A stretch of 64,000 nt of DNA from Candidatus Neomarinimicrobiota bacterium (GCA_021157965.1 JAGGVO010000004.1:17822-81821); one strand, 5' to 3'. Counted from the stretch's first letter, positions 26,414 through 35,755 are shown. Translations and numbers: made by a program. The notes: generated by a model from the sequence alone, not told the origin.

Positions 26414-27525
26414 GCCGGAAAATCCGTACACTAACCGTTCTGGCTCTTTTTTTTGCTTTACTGCCCTGCCACATGTTGGCTGACAGTCTTTTAGTAAAAG
26501 GTGTTCATGATATACAGAATTATCAGTTTTCCAAAGGTCAATCTCTGTTCAGAAAAGCAGACGTCCCCGAACCTGTGAGGATATTTTACCTTTTGAATTC
26601 AGAATATATGAAGCTGAAAATCAACGGTCAGTATCGGGAAGCAAATGAGTTTCTCATGAATGGGGTTGAAGAGGCAAAAAGTGTATTTGATAAAGCACTG
26701 GATAAAAAAAATCCGGAATATGCCGATATTCTCATGTATTACGGAGCATTGTTGGGACTTAAATCACAGGTATATATGGCCGGGAATAAATATTTACAGG
26801 GATATTATCACGGTTACAGGGGAATCGAGAAGGTTAAAACGGCGTACGGACTGGATACTACATTGACGGATGCTCTTATCGCCATGGGGACATACGAGTT
26901 TTACAGCGGTATTATGGCACAGCATTATTCTGTGGTCGGAGCGGTGATTGATGCTGAAGAAGCTATCCGGAGAGGACTCGGTTATTTTTGGCAGACCTGG
27001 AATCGGGGTGAACGTTCAAAAGCCGAAGCGGGTCACCTGCTTCTGTTGATTTATACCTATGAAATGTGTGATTATCCGAAAGCCCTCACAATAGGTGAGG
27101 AGCTGCTGAAAGAGTACCCCGGGAATCTTGAAAACCGCTCTTTGTATGCCGAAGCCCTGATTCTGTCAGGCCACTTTGACCCGGCTGATGAAGTCCTCGG
27201 GGATTTTGACAAATATACAACCTGGCTTAGTGAGGGGGGAAAAAGGGTATGGGGACTGAGAAAAAAATATGTCCAGGCGGTATATGCTATGGAGAAAGGC
27301 GATTTTCAAAAGGCTGAATCACTGTTTCAGGCAGTCATAAAAAATTATTGTTTTGAATATCAATGGCAGAAAAACCGGTCTCTTTTGAAAATCGGACAAA
27401 TGGCTGATCTTCAGGGGAATCGTAAAAAAGCCCTTAGGTATTATCAGCGGGTTATGGATTCCAAAGAGACAACCCGGGCTGTCCTGGAAGCAGAAAAATA
27501 TCTGAAGAAACCCTATTTACCATGA
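26410..27525 (+). CDS. Exported TPR-like protein, unknown function
   Basis: A 371-residue protein with a signal peptide (residues 4-24) followed by helical repeats of TPR type, clearest at the C-terminus (FQKAESLFQAVIKNY; GNRKKALRYYQRVMDS). It resembles exported tetratricopeptide proteins common in FCB genomes. No enzyme motif is visible. ATGA overlap with the SPOR gene. Confidence 0.7.
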   Translation: MSRKIRTLTVLALFFALLPCHMLADSLLVKGVHDIQNYQFSKGQSLFRKADVPEPVRIFYLLNSEYMKLKINGQYREANEFLMNGVEEAKSVFDKALDKKNPEYADILMYYGALLGLKSQVYMAGNKYLQGYYHGYRGIEKVKTAYGLDTTLTDALIAMGTYEFYSGIMAQHYSVVGAVIDAEEAIRRGLGYFWQTWNRGERSKAEAGHLLLLIYTYEMCDYPKALTIGEELLKEYPGNLENRSLYAEALILSGHFDPADEVLGDFDKYTTWLSEGGKRVWGLRKKYVQAVYAMEKGDFQKAESLFQAVIKNYCFEYQWQKNRSLLKIGQMADLQGNRKKALRYYQRVMDSKETTRAVLEAEKYLKKPYLP

Positions 27526-28553
27526 ATTCAACTCTTTCCTTTCCTAAATCTCTAACCCTTGTTCCGGTGCGGGAAAATCATATATCTTTAATATGGAACA
27601 TGCGAAAAACCCATCCGGCATGGAAGCACATAAGCAGGGAACACATTAAGAAAGCAGTTGTAGATAAATGGTCCGGATCCCCGACATCCCGATGGCTGAT
27701 AACCATACAGGACAGACTATATGGTGAAATCGGATGGAAATCCTATACTCCGGGAGAATACCTGTATCTTGATTTGATTGTATACCGGAAAGAACTATAC
27801 CGGTTGGACCTTGCCACTCATTGTATTGTCCCTTTTGTTCGCATTTTATCCCGAAATTTTAGAATCCATAAGGTCCGGTGCTCTGTTTTACGACCGGATA
27901 TGATGCTGGAAAAATTTTTAGGGTCCATGAACTTCAGACAGATATCGGTCCGCCATGTGCCGGCAAGAGATATTTTTCCCGGAGGTTTGATGGCCTCTTA
28001 TGAGGTGGAATGTGATCACCTGATTCATAAATTCAGCAAGGTACCGAAAATCCGTTGGAAATCCCTTCAACTGATCCCCTTTAAATTGCTGGATACAGAT
28101 TCGGCACCTCTTGATTTCCCCGAATCTCTGAAAACATTTCCCCATATAAAAAAACTTGTTTCATTGAAAAGCAGAAAAGATCTGGTTTATTATTACAGCT
28201 CTTTACCCCACTCATTGGACGTGAAAACGGTTTTGTATACCGGTGGGGGAGAAGTCAGAAAGATCGGGGCAGCCGTACTCAGTGAAGATTTTCCGGATAG
28301 TATTATCTGGTATCCTCCATTTCACGCTTCGGGTTTGGAAGAAAATCTTTTTGCCTGTATCCTTGATTCACTTAGAAGTCATTCTGTAATCCGTTCAGGG
28401 CATGTCCATAAAGCCGAAGTGGAAAAAATCCGTCTGATGAAAACTTTTAACTTCATTCAGGATACCTTTGGTTCGGATGGGTATAGCTCCTGGCATCTGG
28501 AAACAGTGGCCCTTCCGGAGCGGGATTTGCTGCTAAACAGGGATAAGATATGA
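27522..28553 (+). CDS. Two-part GNAT-like protein, unknown substrate
   Basis: A 343-residue cytoplasmic protein. The first half looks like a GNAT acetyltransferase: LTLVPVRENHISLIWNMR at the start, YLDLIVYRKELYRLDLATHC in the cofactor region, and MLEKFLGSMNFRQI like the usual EKLGF motif. The second half (about 190-340) has VLYTGGGEVRKIGAAVLSED and a similar closing pattern, so it may be a second, degenerate GNAT fold. No canonical RxxGxG/A acetyl-CoA loop is clear. It is the last gene of the long block. Confidence 0.5.
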   Translation: MNSTLSFPKSLTLVPVRENHISLIWNMRKTHPAWKHISREHIKKAVVDKWSGSPTSRWLITIQDRLYGEIGWKSYTPGEYLYLDLIVYRKELYRLDLATHCIVPFVRILSRNFRIHKVRCSVLRPDMMLEKFLGSMNFRQISVRHVPARDIFPGGLMASYEVECDHLIHKFSKVPKIRWKSLQLIPFKLLDTDSAPLDFPESLKTFPHIKKLVSLKSRKDLVYYYSSLPHSLDVKTVLYTGGGEVRKIGAAVLSEDFPDSIIWYPPFHASGLEENLFACILDSLRSHSVIRSGHVHKAEVEKIRLMKTFNFIQDTFGSDGYSSWHLETVALPERDLLLNRDKI

Positions 28554-28588
28554 AATATATATTTAATATGTGATGATTATGTAAAATA

Positions 28589-28617
28589 TTGGGAATTATC
28601 CTGTCGTTTTATATAAA
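28589..28617 (+). promoter_or_regulatory. Sigma-70-like promoter of the sensor kinase gene
   Basis: TTGGGA (28589-28594), a 17-base spacer and TATAAA (28612-28617). The -10 matches consensus at five of six positions. Transcription would begin about 25 bases before the kinase ATG, so the kinase appears to be a separate unit from the block before it. Confidence 0.5.
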
Positions 28618-28650
28618 TTTCCCTTAAAAATAACCGAAAGGCATTCCTCA

Positions 28651-30243
28651 ATGATTGTACAGCTTATTTTCAATGCCGCTTTATTGATTGCTTTATCTTC
28701 GCTTTATAGTGTAGTTGTACATTATCGCCGGGATGGGTCCATTGGAAATAAACTGTTAAAAGGACTGTTATTTGGCATTATATCCGTGGCCGGAATGAAT
28801 CTGCCGGTTCATTATCAGTCGGGGATTTTCTATGATGGACGATCCATTGTGCTTGTACTGGCCGGATTGTTCGGTGGAGGATATACTTCCCTGGTATCTG
28901 TGCTGATTGCCGCCACATACCGGACACTTATTGGTGGCCCGGGAACCATGGCAGGAATCGCAACAATCATTACCAGTGCCGGTACCGGCCTGATATTTCG
29001 CAAACTCTGGCATAATGATCCTCTCAAAATGGGTCCATGGACTTTATTGCGCGTTGGAATTGTTGCCCACATATTCATGCTTGCCAGCCAGCTCCTTCTG
29101 CCCTGGGAAGTGGCATTGAACACCATTGCCTGTATCTGGAAACCGGTGATGCTTGTATTTCCGGTGGCAACCCTGTTGATGGGGCTCTTACTTGGAAATG
29201 AAGAACGGCGTGTACTGATGGAAAAACGCCTCAGGGAGAGCAAAACTTCGCTCCATATTGCCCAGGAAATTGCCCGTATGGGAAGCTGGGAATATGATTT
29301 GAAAAGCGATAAGGCTTCGTGGTCGGAAAACACCCCCATTGTTTTTGGTCTCTCCCGGCAATCTGAAACGCTGAAATATGAGAATTTTGTCCATGTTGTC
29401 CATCCTGAAGACAAGCATTTGCTTCTGGCGACTGTGGAGACTATCAAAAAGAAGAAAGCCCCTGTTGAAGTCGAATTAAGGATTGTGGTTCCCGGAGGAT
29501 ACATCCGTTATATACACAACAAACTGATTCCGGTCCTTGAAAATGGTGAAGTGGTTATTATAAAAGGAGTCAGTATGGATACCACCGAACTCCGGACAGT
29601 GGATATCCAATTAAAAAATAATCTGAAAGAAAAAGAGATTCTCCTGAAGGAAATTCACCATCGGGTTAAGAATAATCTGAATGTGATCATCAGCCTTCTG
29701 AATATGCAAAGGCGGTATATCCGGACGAAAGAGGACGCATTGAAAGCCGTTGATGAAATCCGCAACCGGATTTTTTCCATGAGTCTGGTCCATGCAAAGC
29801 TCTATAAATCCGATAATTTTTCCCGGATAGACATGAAAGATTATATTGAAACTATTATCCGGCACTATTTACAGGCAACTAACCTGGAAAAGAATATCCA
29901 GGCGGATATTCAGGTGGATTCGGTCTACCTGGATATTAATACGGCAATCCCCTGTGGATTAATCATCAATGAATTAGTGACCAATATTTTAAAACACGCT
30001 TTTCCAAATCGCAACAAGGGTAAAATTCATATATTTTTTCACCCGTTGGAAGACTCAAAATTGGAACTTGTCATCGGAGACGACGGTATAGGGTTGAATC
30101 ATGATGTCAACGTATTACAGTCTGACACTCTGGGGCTACGTATTGTCCATCTGTTGGCAGCCCAGATTCATGGGGAGGTTCACATTTTCAATGAAAAGGG
30201 GACGACTTTCACTATCGTTTTTCCCAATAAAAAATTGTCATAA
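28651..30243 (+). CDS. LytS-type sensor histidine kinase (5TM, PAS, HisKA_2, HATPase)
   Basis: A 530-residue membrane kinase. Residues 1-185 form the 5TM receptor module of LytS proteins (GMNLPVHYQSGIFYDGRSIV; AATYRTLIGGPGTMAG). A PAS domain follows at about 200-315 (IARMGSWEYDL). The dimerisation domain is HisKA_2 with phospho-acceptor His in LKEIHHRVKNNLNVIISLLN (about residue 338). The HATPase domain ends the protein (NELVTNILKHAF, IGDDGIGL). No response regulator is encoded nearby, so its partner lies elsewhere. Signal unknown. Confidence 0.9.
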   Translation: MIVQLIFNAALLIALSSLYSVVVHYRRDGSIGNKLLKGLLFGIISVAGMNLPVHYQSGIFYDGRSIVLVLAGLFGGGYTSLVSVLIAATYRTLIGGPGTMAGIATIITSAGTGLIFRKLWHNDPLKMGPWTLLRVGIVAHIFMLASQLLLPWEVALNTIACIWKPVMLVFPVATLLMGLLLGNEERRVLMEKRLRESKTSLHIAQEIARMGSWEYDLKSDKASWSENTPIVFGLSRQSETLKYENFVHVVHPEDKHLLLATVETIKKKKAPVEVELRIVVPGGYIRYIHNKLIPVLENGEVVIIKGVSMDTTELRTVDIQLKNNLKEKEILLKEIHHRVKNNLNVIISLLNMQRRYIRTKEDALKAVDEIRNRIFSMSLVHAKLYKSDNFSRIDMKDYIETIIRHYLQATNLEKNIQADIQVDSVYLDINTAIPCGLIINELVTNILKHAFPNRNKGKIHIFFHPLEDSKLELVIGDDGIGLNHDVNVLQSDTLGLRIVHLLAAQIHGEVHIFNEKGTTFTIVFPNKKLS

Positions 30244-30250
30244 AGGAGGT

Positions 30251-30454
30251 ATGATGAACGTGAGAAAAATTCTTGTGTATTTTGCCGGAATTTTCACGGT
30301 AACTTTTATTGTTAATGTTATTGTGACATTTTTCTACAGTTGGATTACTCATGGCACGGCGATGGCCGAATGGGGAATCTCTTTTTGCCTGGCTCTCACC
30401 CTGGGTTTTGTCATGACATGGGTTCATGCCAGGGATCATGTGCAGCACAAATAA
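30251..30454 (+). CDS. Small two-helix membrane protein, unknown function
   Basis: A 67-residue protein with a very strong ribosome site (AAAGGAGGT at 30242-30250). The first ATG is at 30251; a second ATG (30254) and a GTG (30260) have better spacing and may be the true start, changing only one to three residues. Two hydrophobic helices (YFAGIFTVTFIVNVIVTFFY; EWGISFCLALTLGFVMTWV) are joined by a short loop, with a His-rich tail. The gene follows the kinase by only a few bases, so it may be part of the same sensory unit. Confidence 0.65.
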   Translation: MMNVRKILVYFAGIFTVTFIVNVIVTFFYSWITHGTAMAEWGISFCLALTLGFVMTWVHARDHVQHK

Positions 30455-30478
30455 ATGAAGTATCCCGGAGAGGTTATA

Positions 30479-31252
30479 GTGAAAAATTGGACTATTTGGA
30501 TAATGATATTGCTTGTTTATGCCGGATGTACGGCATCTAAACAAGACAAAGCACTGGTATACAGCCATGGTGCTGTTACACGGACTGACACCAGTCAGAA
30601 ACAAATCCATCTGGTATTTACGGGCGATGAGTATGCCGACGGTGGACCGGTTATTCGTGAAGTTTTGGACAAATATGGCATTAAAGCCTCTTTTTTTCTG
30701 ACGGGCAATTTCTATAGGAACCCTGATTTCCAGCCCATCATTGAGGGATTGCGGGAGGATGGCCATTACCTGGGAGCTCATTCTGACAGGCACTTGTTAT
30801 ATGCCAGCTGGGAAAATCGCGATTCCACCCTGGTCAGCCGGGAAGAATTTGAAAGGGATGTGCTGAACAATTACCGGGAGATGTTCCGCTTTGGCATCCA
30901 AAAAGAAGAGGCACCTTATTATCTGCCGTCTTATGAATGGTATAACGAAGAAATTGCCCGCTGGACAAAGGAATTAGGACTTGTTCTGGTCAATTTCAGT
31001 CCAGGCACCTATTCAAATGCCGATTATACCATCCCGGACATGGGAAACCGTTATATCCCGTCGGATACCATCTTTGAACGGATTCTAAATTATGAGGAAG
31101 ACAACGGGTTGAACGGGTTTATATTACTTTTACATATTGGTGTTCATCCTGAAAGGCCCGACCCCTTTTATTATCAACTGGATTCTTTGATACAGGTATT
31201 GAAAAAGCGGGGGTACACTTTCAACCTTCTGGACAAAGCTATTCCATCCTGA
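30479..31252 (+). CDS. Divergent NodB-like (polysaccharide deacetylase fold) lipoprotein
   Basis: I favour the GTG at 30479, with GGAGAGG upstream, over the ATG at 30455. It gives a lipoprotein signal ending LLVYAGC. The 257-residue product follows the NodB fold: YGIKASFFLTGNF and the metal motif GAHSDRH (H-S-x-x-H) are clear, and a late LLLHIG matches motif 5. The first motif, normally TFDDG, reads FTGDE, and the Arg of motif 3 is missing (LPSYEWYNEE). It may be a deacetylase of altered chemistry or a non-catalytic binding protein in the outer membrane. Confidence 0.75.
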   Translation: MKNWTIWIMILLVYAGCTASKQDKALVYSHGAVTRTDTSQKQIHLVFTGDEYADGGPVIREVLDKYGIKASFFLTGNFYRNPDFQPIIEGLREDGHYLGAHSDRHLLYASWENRDSTLVSREEFERDVLNNYREMFRFGIQKEEAPYYLPSYEWYNEEIARWTKELGLVLVNFSPGTYSNADYTIPDMGNRYIPSDTIFERILNYEEDNGLNGFILLLHIGVHPERPDPFYYQLDSLIQVLKKRGYTFNLLDKAIPS

Positions 31253-31280
31253 ATAAAAATGAATGAATAATTTCTATTTT

Positions 31281-32012
31281 TTAATCGTCCGGGTCGTCGT
31301 CTGGATTATCGACATATAAAAAGGCGATACGGACCTTTTCGGACCGGTCTTTTATGGGAACAAACTTGAATTTAAGTTCCAGGGAGGAATTCCTGATTGG
31401 CAGCTCCAGCGTGGCTGTAAATTCTTTGACCTGGGCATCCTTCAGGGCCGCCAGTAAGAATTGCCGAAAAAAACGTTCATTATTAGGTTGTTTTTCAATC
31501 ACATTAAAGCTGAATATATCCTGTTCAACACCAAAAGCTTGCTGAAGGGGTTTTGTAAATTTGAAAACCGATTTGTCAAAATCAGCCATAATTATTTTCC
31601 GGCTTGCCCGTCTGAAAAGGACTTCCAGAGCCCGGAGACTCAGGGCTGTTCGGTCTGCCCGTAATGTGTCGTACGTTTCCAAATGTTCTGCCACCTTGGT
31701 TGCCAGATTTGTAATCAGAGTTATCTCGTCGTCTATCCAGGAAATATCGTGTATACCTGTGGAAAAATCTCCGGATAGAAGACGACGAAAATAATTGACA
31801 AGTCGCTTATTAAACCGGAAAATGCGAAGAGTTAAGTATATCCAAAAGCCGATATATAAAAGAGTAATAACGAGTACAAAGAAAAACAAGGAAAAGGTAT
31901 CAACCAGATAAATGGCTGCAATCAATCCTCCTAAACCTGTCAACCCCGGAAAGAACCAGAGAATCTTCAAAGGCAGTTTAAAACTCCTGTCTCTTTCCTT
32001 TTTTTTCTTCAT
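31281..32012 (-). CDS. Membrane protein with HAMP-like and PAS-like regions
   Basis: A 243-residue protein two bases after the trkA stop. Two membrane helices lie at about residues 14-64, followed by a HAMP-like linker (NYFRRLLSGDFSTG ... LRADRTAL) and a PAS-like C-terminal domain (RRASRKIIMADFDKSVFKFT, then beta-rich ELPIRNSSLELKFKFVPI). There is no kinase, cyclase or DNA-binding output. Position suggests a role with the Trk system. The assignment of domains is by pattern only. Confidence 0.55.
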   Translation of the reverse strand: MKKKKERDRSFKLPLKILWFFPGLTGLGGLIAAIYLVDTFSLFFFVLVITLLYIGFWIYLTLRIFRFNKRLVNYFRRLLSGDFSTGIHDISWIDDEITLITNLATKVAEHLETYDTLRADRTALSLRALEVLFRRASRKIIMADFDKSVFKFTKPLQQAFGVEQDIFSFNVIEKQPNNERFFRQFLLAALKDAQVKEFTATLELPIRNSSLELKFKFVPIKDRSEKVRIAFLYVDNPDDDPDD

Positions 32013-32014
32013 GG

Positions 32015-32701
32015 TTAATCCTTTGCGAATTTTTCAATATTCCCATCTGAACCGGCAACAAGAAGGATATCACCTTCCTGTAGTTTTTCCGTAGGTAATG
32101 GGACATCATTGTATTCCTCCCGAAAAGTTCTGTCTCCTTCTTCGGTAATATCCGGTATATAGCGTTTGATACCTACAATGTTCACATTGTAATTTTTCCG
32201 GGGATTCATCTGCACCAGCGTTTTTCCGATATATTTATCGGGTATTTTCACTTCGGCAATGCTATGGCCTTCGGATATAGGGATAAATTTCGTTACATTG
32301 CTTGATATGAGTCCCCGGGCAATTGTTTTCCCCATTTGTTCTTCAATGCTGACAATCTCATCGATATCCATGATTCGGAGGATTTCCCGCTGAAGGTCAT
32401 TGATCGCCCGGGCCCAGATTTTTTTAATACCCATTTTTTTCAGCAGGAGTGTCGTGAGCAGATTGGCTTCCACGTCATCTCCGATGCAGACAACGGCCAG
32501 ATCCACATCTTTAATGGCGATACCCTCCAGGGCTGTTCTGTCCATGGAATTCAAAGCAACGGCATAGGTAACCGATTCTTTCACGGCTTCGATTTGATCC
32601 TTATTAATGTCAATGGCAATCACCTGAGCACCATGTTCTGTCAGTTCCAGTGCCAAGGTTCTTCCAAAGGTCCCCAAACCGATGACTGCTATACTTCGCA
32701 T
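32015..32701 (-). CDS. trkA: TrkA/KtrA-type potassium uptake regulatory subunit (RCK)
   Basis: A 228-residue cytoplasmic RCK protein that gates the Trk/Ktr channel. The Rossmann RCK_N begins IAVIGLGTFGRTLALEL (GxGxFG) with IDINKDQIEAV and the conserved Asp for nucleotide. RCK_C covers about residues 135-228 and ends with GDILLVAGSDGNIEKF. A single RCK_N/RCK_C pair is the KtrA form rather than the doubled E. coli TrkA. Confidence 0.92.
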   Translation of the reverse strand: MRSIAVIGLGTFGRTLALELTEHGAQVIAIDINKDQIEAVKESVTYAVALNSMDRTALEGIAIKDVDLAVVCIGDDVEANLLTTLLLKKMGIKKIWARAINDLQREILRIMDIDEIVSIEEQMGKTIARGLISSNVTKFIPISEGHSIAEVKIPDKYIGKTLVQMNPRKNYNVNIVGIKRYIPDITEEGDRTFREEYNDVPLPTEKLQEGDILLVAGSDGNIEKFAKD

Positions 32702-32725
32702 AATCTTACTCCAGTTTTAAAAACT

Positions 32726-34429
32726 CTATCCAATCATAATGTGTTCTTCGGCATAGGTATAATTTTGAGGTTTATTGCCGAAGACCAGGGCATATCCGAT
32801 GGTCAGGGGACCCAGCCGTCCGATAAACATCAGAATCATTATCAAAATTTTACCGGTATTGGATAAATCCCCGGTAATTCCGGTGGATAGTCCCACTGTT
32901 CCTACGGCGCTGATGGTTTCGAATAGAATATCCATGAAAGGAAAAGGTTCTACATAGACCAGTGCCAGGAGAAGGACTCCGATAAAAACCAAATAGAATA
33001 AAAGGACTGTCAGTGCTTTTTGAATGGTATCGGCAGAGATGGTCCGTTTCATGACTTCCAGATTGTTTTTGGACGTCACTCCCCGGATCATGGTCAGCCA
33101 TAAAACGGCAAAGGTAGTGGTTTTTAATCCGCCGCCTGTGGAGCCGGGAGATGCGCCGATAAACATGAGAAAAATCATAAGGAGCAGGGTAGGTGAAGAC
33201 ATAGTGGAGATTAGTGCCGTATTAAAGCCGGCGGTTCGTGTCGTTACGGATTGGAAAAAGGAGAGCAGCAGGGCATTTCGTGTGGAGTCTGTCCCGAAAT
33301 GCTGTCTTTCAAAAAGGTAAATTCCTGCCATACCTGCTACAATCAGAATAAAGGTAACTCGAAGGACAATTCGGGTTTGTACTTTCAAACGGGGGATGCG
33401 GCTTTTCTTCCCGGAAAACAATTTTTGAAAAGCGGTGGTTATATTTCTCAAAGCCAAAAAGCCAAGTCCACCAATGATAATCAGGCCGGCTATAATAAAA
33501 TTTGTCGCCAGATCAAACCGATGAGGCATCAAGCTGTCTGTATTTGTCGAAAATCCGGCGTTGCAAAAAGCAGATACGGAGTGAAAGACGGAATGATAGA
33601 TGGTTTGCCCCCAGGTGGGGTAAAAATCCCGCCAGGCAAAAACAAGTCCAACAGCCCCGATAAACTCTACAATAAATGTCAGTTTAATGATAAAAAAGAT
33701 GATTCGAAAAGCGTCAGAAAGCGTATCATTATCCAGAACATTCTGGACCAGTGTTCTGTCCTTGATGCTCATCCTTTTACCCCCGACAAGAGCTAAAAAT
33801 ACGGAAAAGGTCATGATTCCCAACCCGCCGAGTTGAATAAGAATAGCTATGACGCTTTGACCGATGGTATTAAACCACGTGGCGGTATCCCGGACAATCA
33901 ATCCCGTGACGCATATAGCCGATGTAGAGGTAAACATGGCATCCACAAGAGGTGTTTGAACGCCGGATGTAGTAACTATGGGGAGCGTCAGAACTACGGC
34001 GCCGGCACAGATAGTCAGAAAAAAGGAGAGAATCATAAGCCGAGCGGGGTGAAGGCCCAGATTGCTGATAAGACTCCTGGCTTTCCGCAAACGAGAAAAA
34101 ATCATGACGATGATGATGATCTGTTTCAGGATGATTGACAAGGCGTCATCATGGATGAAAGGATAATGCTGAAACAGGGGGATAAAAACAATGAAATCGT
34201 ACCAATTTCCTTTTATGTGCTGAAATTTATTTTTTGAAATGAGAATTTTAATGATGACATCGCTGATAAACAGAATCAGGATTCCGGCATTTAATTTATT
34301 GAAAAAGAGTAAATATGGTGCCGCATAATGTGTTCTTTCAAACATCAGGCTGAAAAGGGCAAAAATGGCTGTAATTCCAACCACTTTATTCAAAAATGAA
34401 ACAAGGGATTTGTAACGATCTTTAATCAT
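32726..34429 (-). CDS. trkH: TrkH/KtrB-type potassium channel subunit
   Basis: A 567-residue membrane protein with four channel repeats. Pore loops are recognisable in SAICVTGLIVRDT, SAFCNAGFS, TRTAGFNT and SAVGTVGLSTGITG. Long N-terminal membrane helices precede the channel core, making the protein longer than KtrB (about 450). With the RCK subunit it should import K+. Confidence 0.92.
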   Translation of the reverse strand: MIKDRYKSLVSFLNKVVGITAIFALFSLMFERTHYAAPYLLFFNKLNAGILILFISDVIIKILISKNKFQHIKGNWYDFIVFIPLFQHYPFIHDDALSIILKQIIIIVMIFSRLRKARSLISNLGLHPARLMILSFFLTICAGAVVLTLPIVTTSGVQTPLVDAMFTSTSAICVTGLIVRDTATWFNTIGQSVIAILIQLGGLGIMTFSVFLALVGGKRMSIKDRTLVQNVLDNDTLSDAFRIIFFIIKLTFIVEFIGAVGLVFAWRDFYPTWGQTIYHSVFHSVSAFCNAGFSTNTDSLMPHRFDLATNFIIAGLIIIGGLGFLALRNITTAFQKLFSGKKSRIPRLKVQTRIVLRVTFILIVAGMAGIYLFERQHFGTDSTRNALLLSFFQSVTTRTAGFNTALISTMSSPTLLLMIFLMFIGASPGSTGGGLKTTTFAVLWLTMIRGVTSKNNLEVMKRTISADTIQKALTVLLFYLVFIGVLLLALVYVEPFPFMDILFETISAVGTVGLSTGITGDLSNTGKILIMILMFIGRLGPLTIGYALVFGNKPQNYTYAEEHIMIG

Positions 34430-34503
34430 TTATTTAATTTAAATCAATCTGAGATTCAAAAAAAGAAGTATAGAATCTAAAATATCACATTGATAAATAT
34501 CAT

Positions 34504-35661
34504 TTAGAGCTTGATTCTGATTTTATACCGGGTAAGCAAGTGAGTTATTAGCAATATAAAAGCTGTAAAGAGAAAGGCTCTGATGATACCCACACCGGCA
34601 TGGATATGCCCCCATTGAAAATACGGAATCGCCAGGGTATCAAAAAGAATATAGAAAACAGCCGGAAGCAAATAGGCTGTGAGGGGATTTTGTGCCGAAG
34701 GTTGAAGGGGTTTGCCCCATTTTTTCAGGCCTTTTACATCGGTGACAAGATAAATCAGCAGAAAAATCAAGACGCACAGGGCTGCGCTCCAGAGTCCCCA
34801 CACAGGAGTTGCCTGAATTTTAGAAACGATGTACACCTTGTGCAATAACCAGCCGGCAAGCCATAATCCGAAGGCTTCACCCGGCAAATGTTTCAGGATA
34901 ATACCCTGTCCCTTTTTCAGTTGCAAGCCGGCATAGAGTCCTGCCAGAACAATCAGCACATGGGTCCCGATAAATTTCCCCGGGTGAATAAAATCCACAA
35001 GGGGCTGAAGGGCATCGAACCGGCCGGATACTTCACCAATGAAAAGAAGGATGCAAAACCCCATGCTGAGGATGATGATGTCTTCACGGTCTTTAAAAAA
35101 CAGATAAATCAGGGAAGCCACGGCATAAGCCCATCCAATGAGTCCCAATATACCCCACCAGCCTGTCCGGAGCCATTGGCTGTTGGCTATATCGCCCCGG
35201 CGGTAGGTTATGGCAAGGAAAAGGAGCAGAATCCATCCGATTTTTGGAATATATTGTTTTACTTTGGGTCTGTCTTCCCAGATGTTCCAAATCATAAAAA
35301 AGGAAGTATACATCAGCAGTTGCCAGAGTGTTTTGGGGAGCAGGGCAATATGAGGATTATACGCACCGGAATTCAGCATCATAACCCCCATAATGATTAA
35401 AGCCAGGCTTCGTTCGCCGATATGTCTGATTGAGGGAATAATGCCATGAGACATTCGTTTTTCAAGGGCTATAGGTATAACCATCCCTACAATAAAGAGA
35501 AAGGCGGGGAATACCAGATCCGGCAAGGTCATCCCATCGGTATTGGCACCTGCATGATGCAGCCATCCCGGTGCATCCGGCACGGAAGCCACATCATTTA
35601 CAAAGATCATCAGGGCTATAGTAAGTCCGCGGAAAAGATCAATACTGATCACTCGTTTCAT
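34504..35661 (-). CDS. DUF5009/NagX-type membrane acyltransferase
   Basis: A 385-residue protein with about ten membrane helices. RVISIDLFRGLTIALMIFVN at the start and the nearby AGANTDGMTLPDLVFPAFLF stretch are the hallmark of the HGSNAT/NagX group, related to human heparan-alpha-glucosaminide N-acetyltransferase. In Xanthomonas and marine bacteria nagX lies in GlcNAc/chitin loci. An acetyl transfer to an amino sugar at the inner membrane is a reasonable inference. AAGGGGG precedes the ATG. A strong stem-loop separates it from the SIS gene upstream. Confidence 0.82.
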   Translation of the reverse strand: MKRVISIDLFRGLTIALMIFVNDVASVPDAPGWLHHAGANTDGMTLPDLVFPAFLFIVGMVIPIALEKRMSHGIIPSIRHIGERSLALIIMGVMMLNSGAYNPHIALLPKTLWQLLMYTSFFMIWNIWEDRPKVKQYIPKIGWILLLFLAITYRRGDIANSQWLRTGWWGILGLIGWAYAVASLIYLFFKDREDIIILSMGFCILLFIGEVSGRFDALQPLVDFIHPGKFIGTHVLIVLAGLYAGLQLKKGQGIILKHLPGEAFGLWLAGWLLHKVYIVSKIQATPVWGLWSAALCVLIFLLIYLVTDVKGLKKWGKPLQPSAQNPLTAYLLPAVFYILFDTLAIPYFQWGHIHAGVGIIRAFLFTAFILLITHLLTRYKIRIKL

Positions 35662-35672
35662 GGAAATCCCCC

Positions 35673-35740
35673 TTTAATAAAAAAGTGCTGAGACTGCCTT
35701 ATGGTTTGGGGGGAGGGGATAAGACAGCCTCAACACAAAG
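35673..35740 (-). terminator. Strong stem-loop terminator or attenuator after the SIS gene
   Basis: Arms at 35685-35702 and 35719-35736 pair over 18 positions with three G-U or mismatched steps; the loop is C-rich on the minus strand. On the minus strand the stem is followed by TTTTTTATT. It lies between the SIS gene end and the NagX-like start, so it should end or attenuate the ROK-MFS-SIS transcript. Confidence 0.75.
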
Positions 35741-35755
35741 AATTTCAATGGGGCG

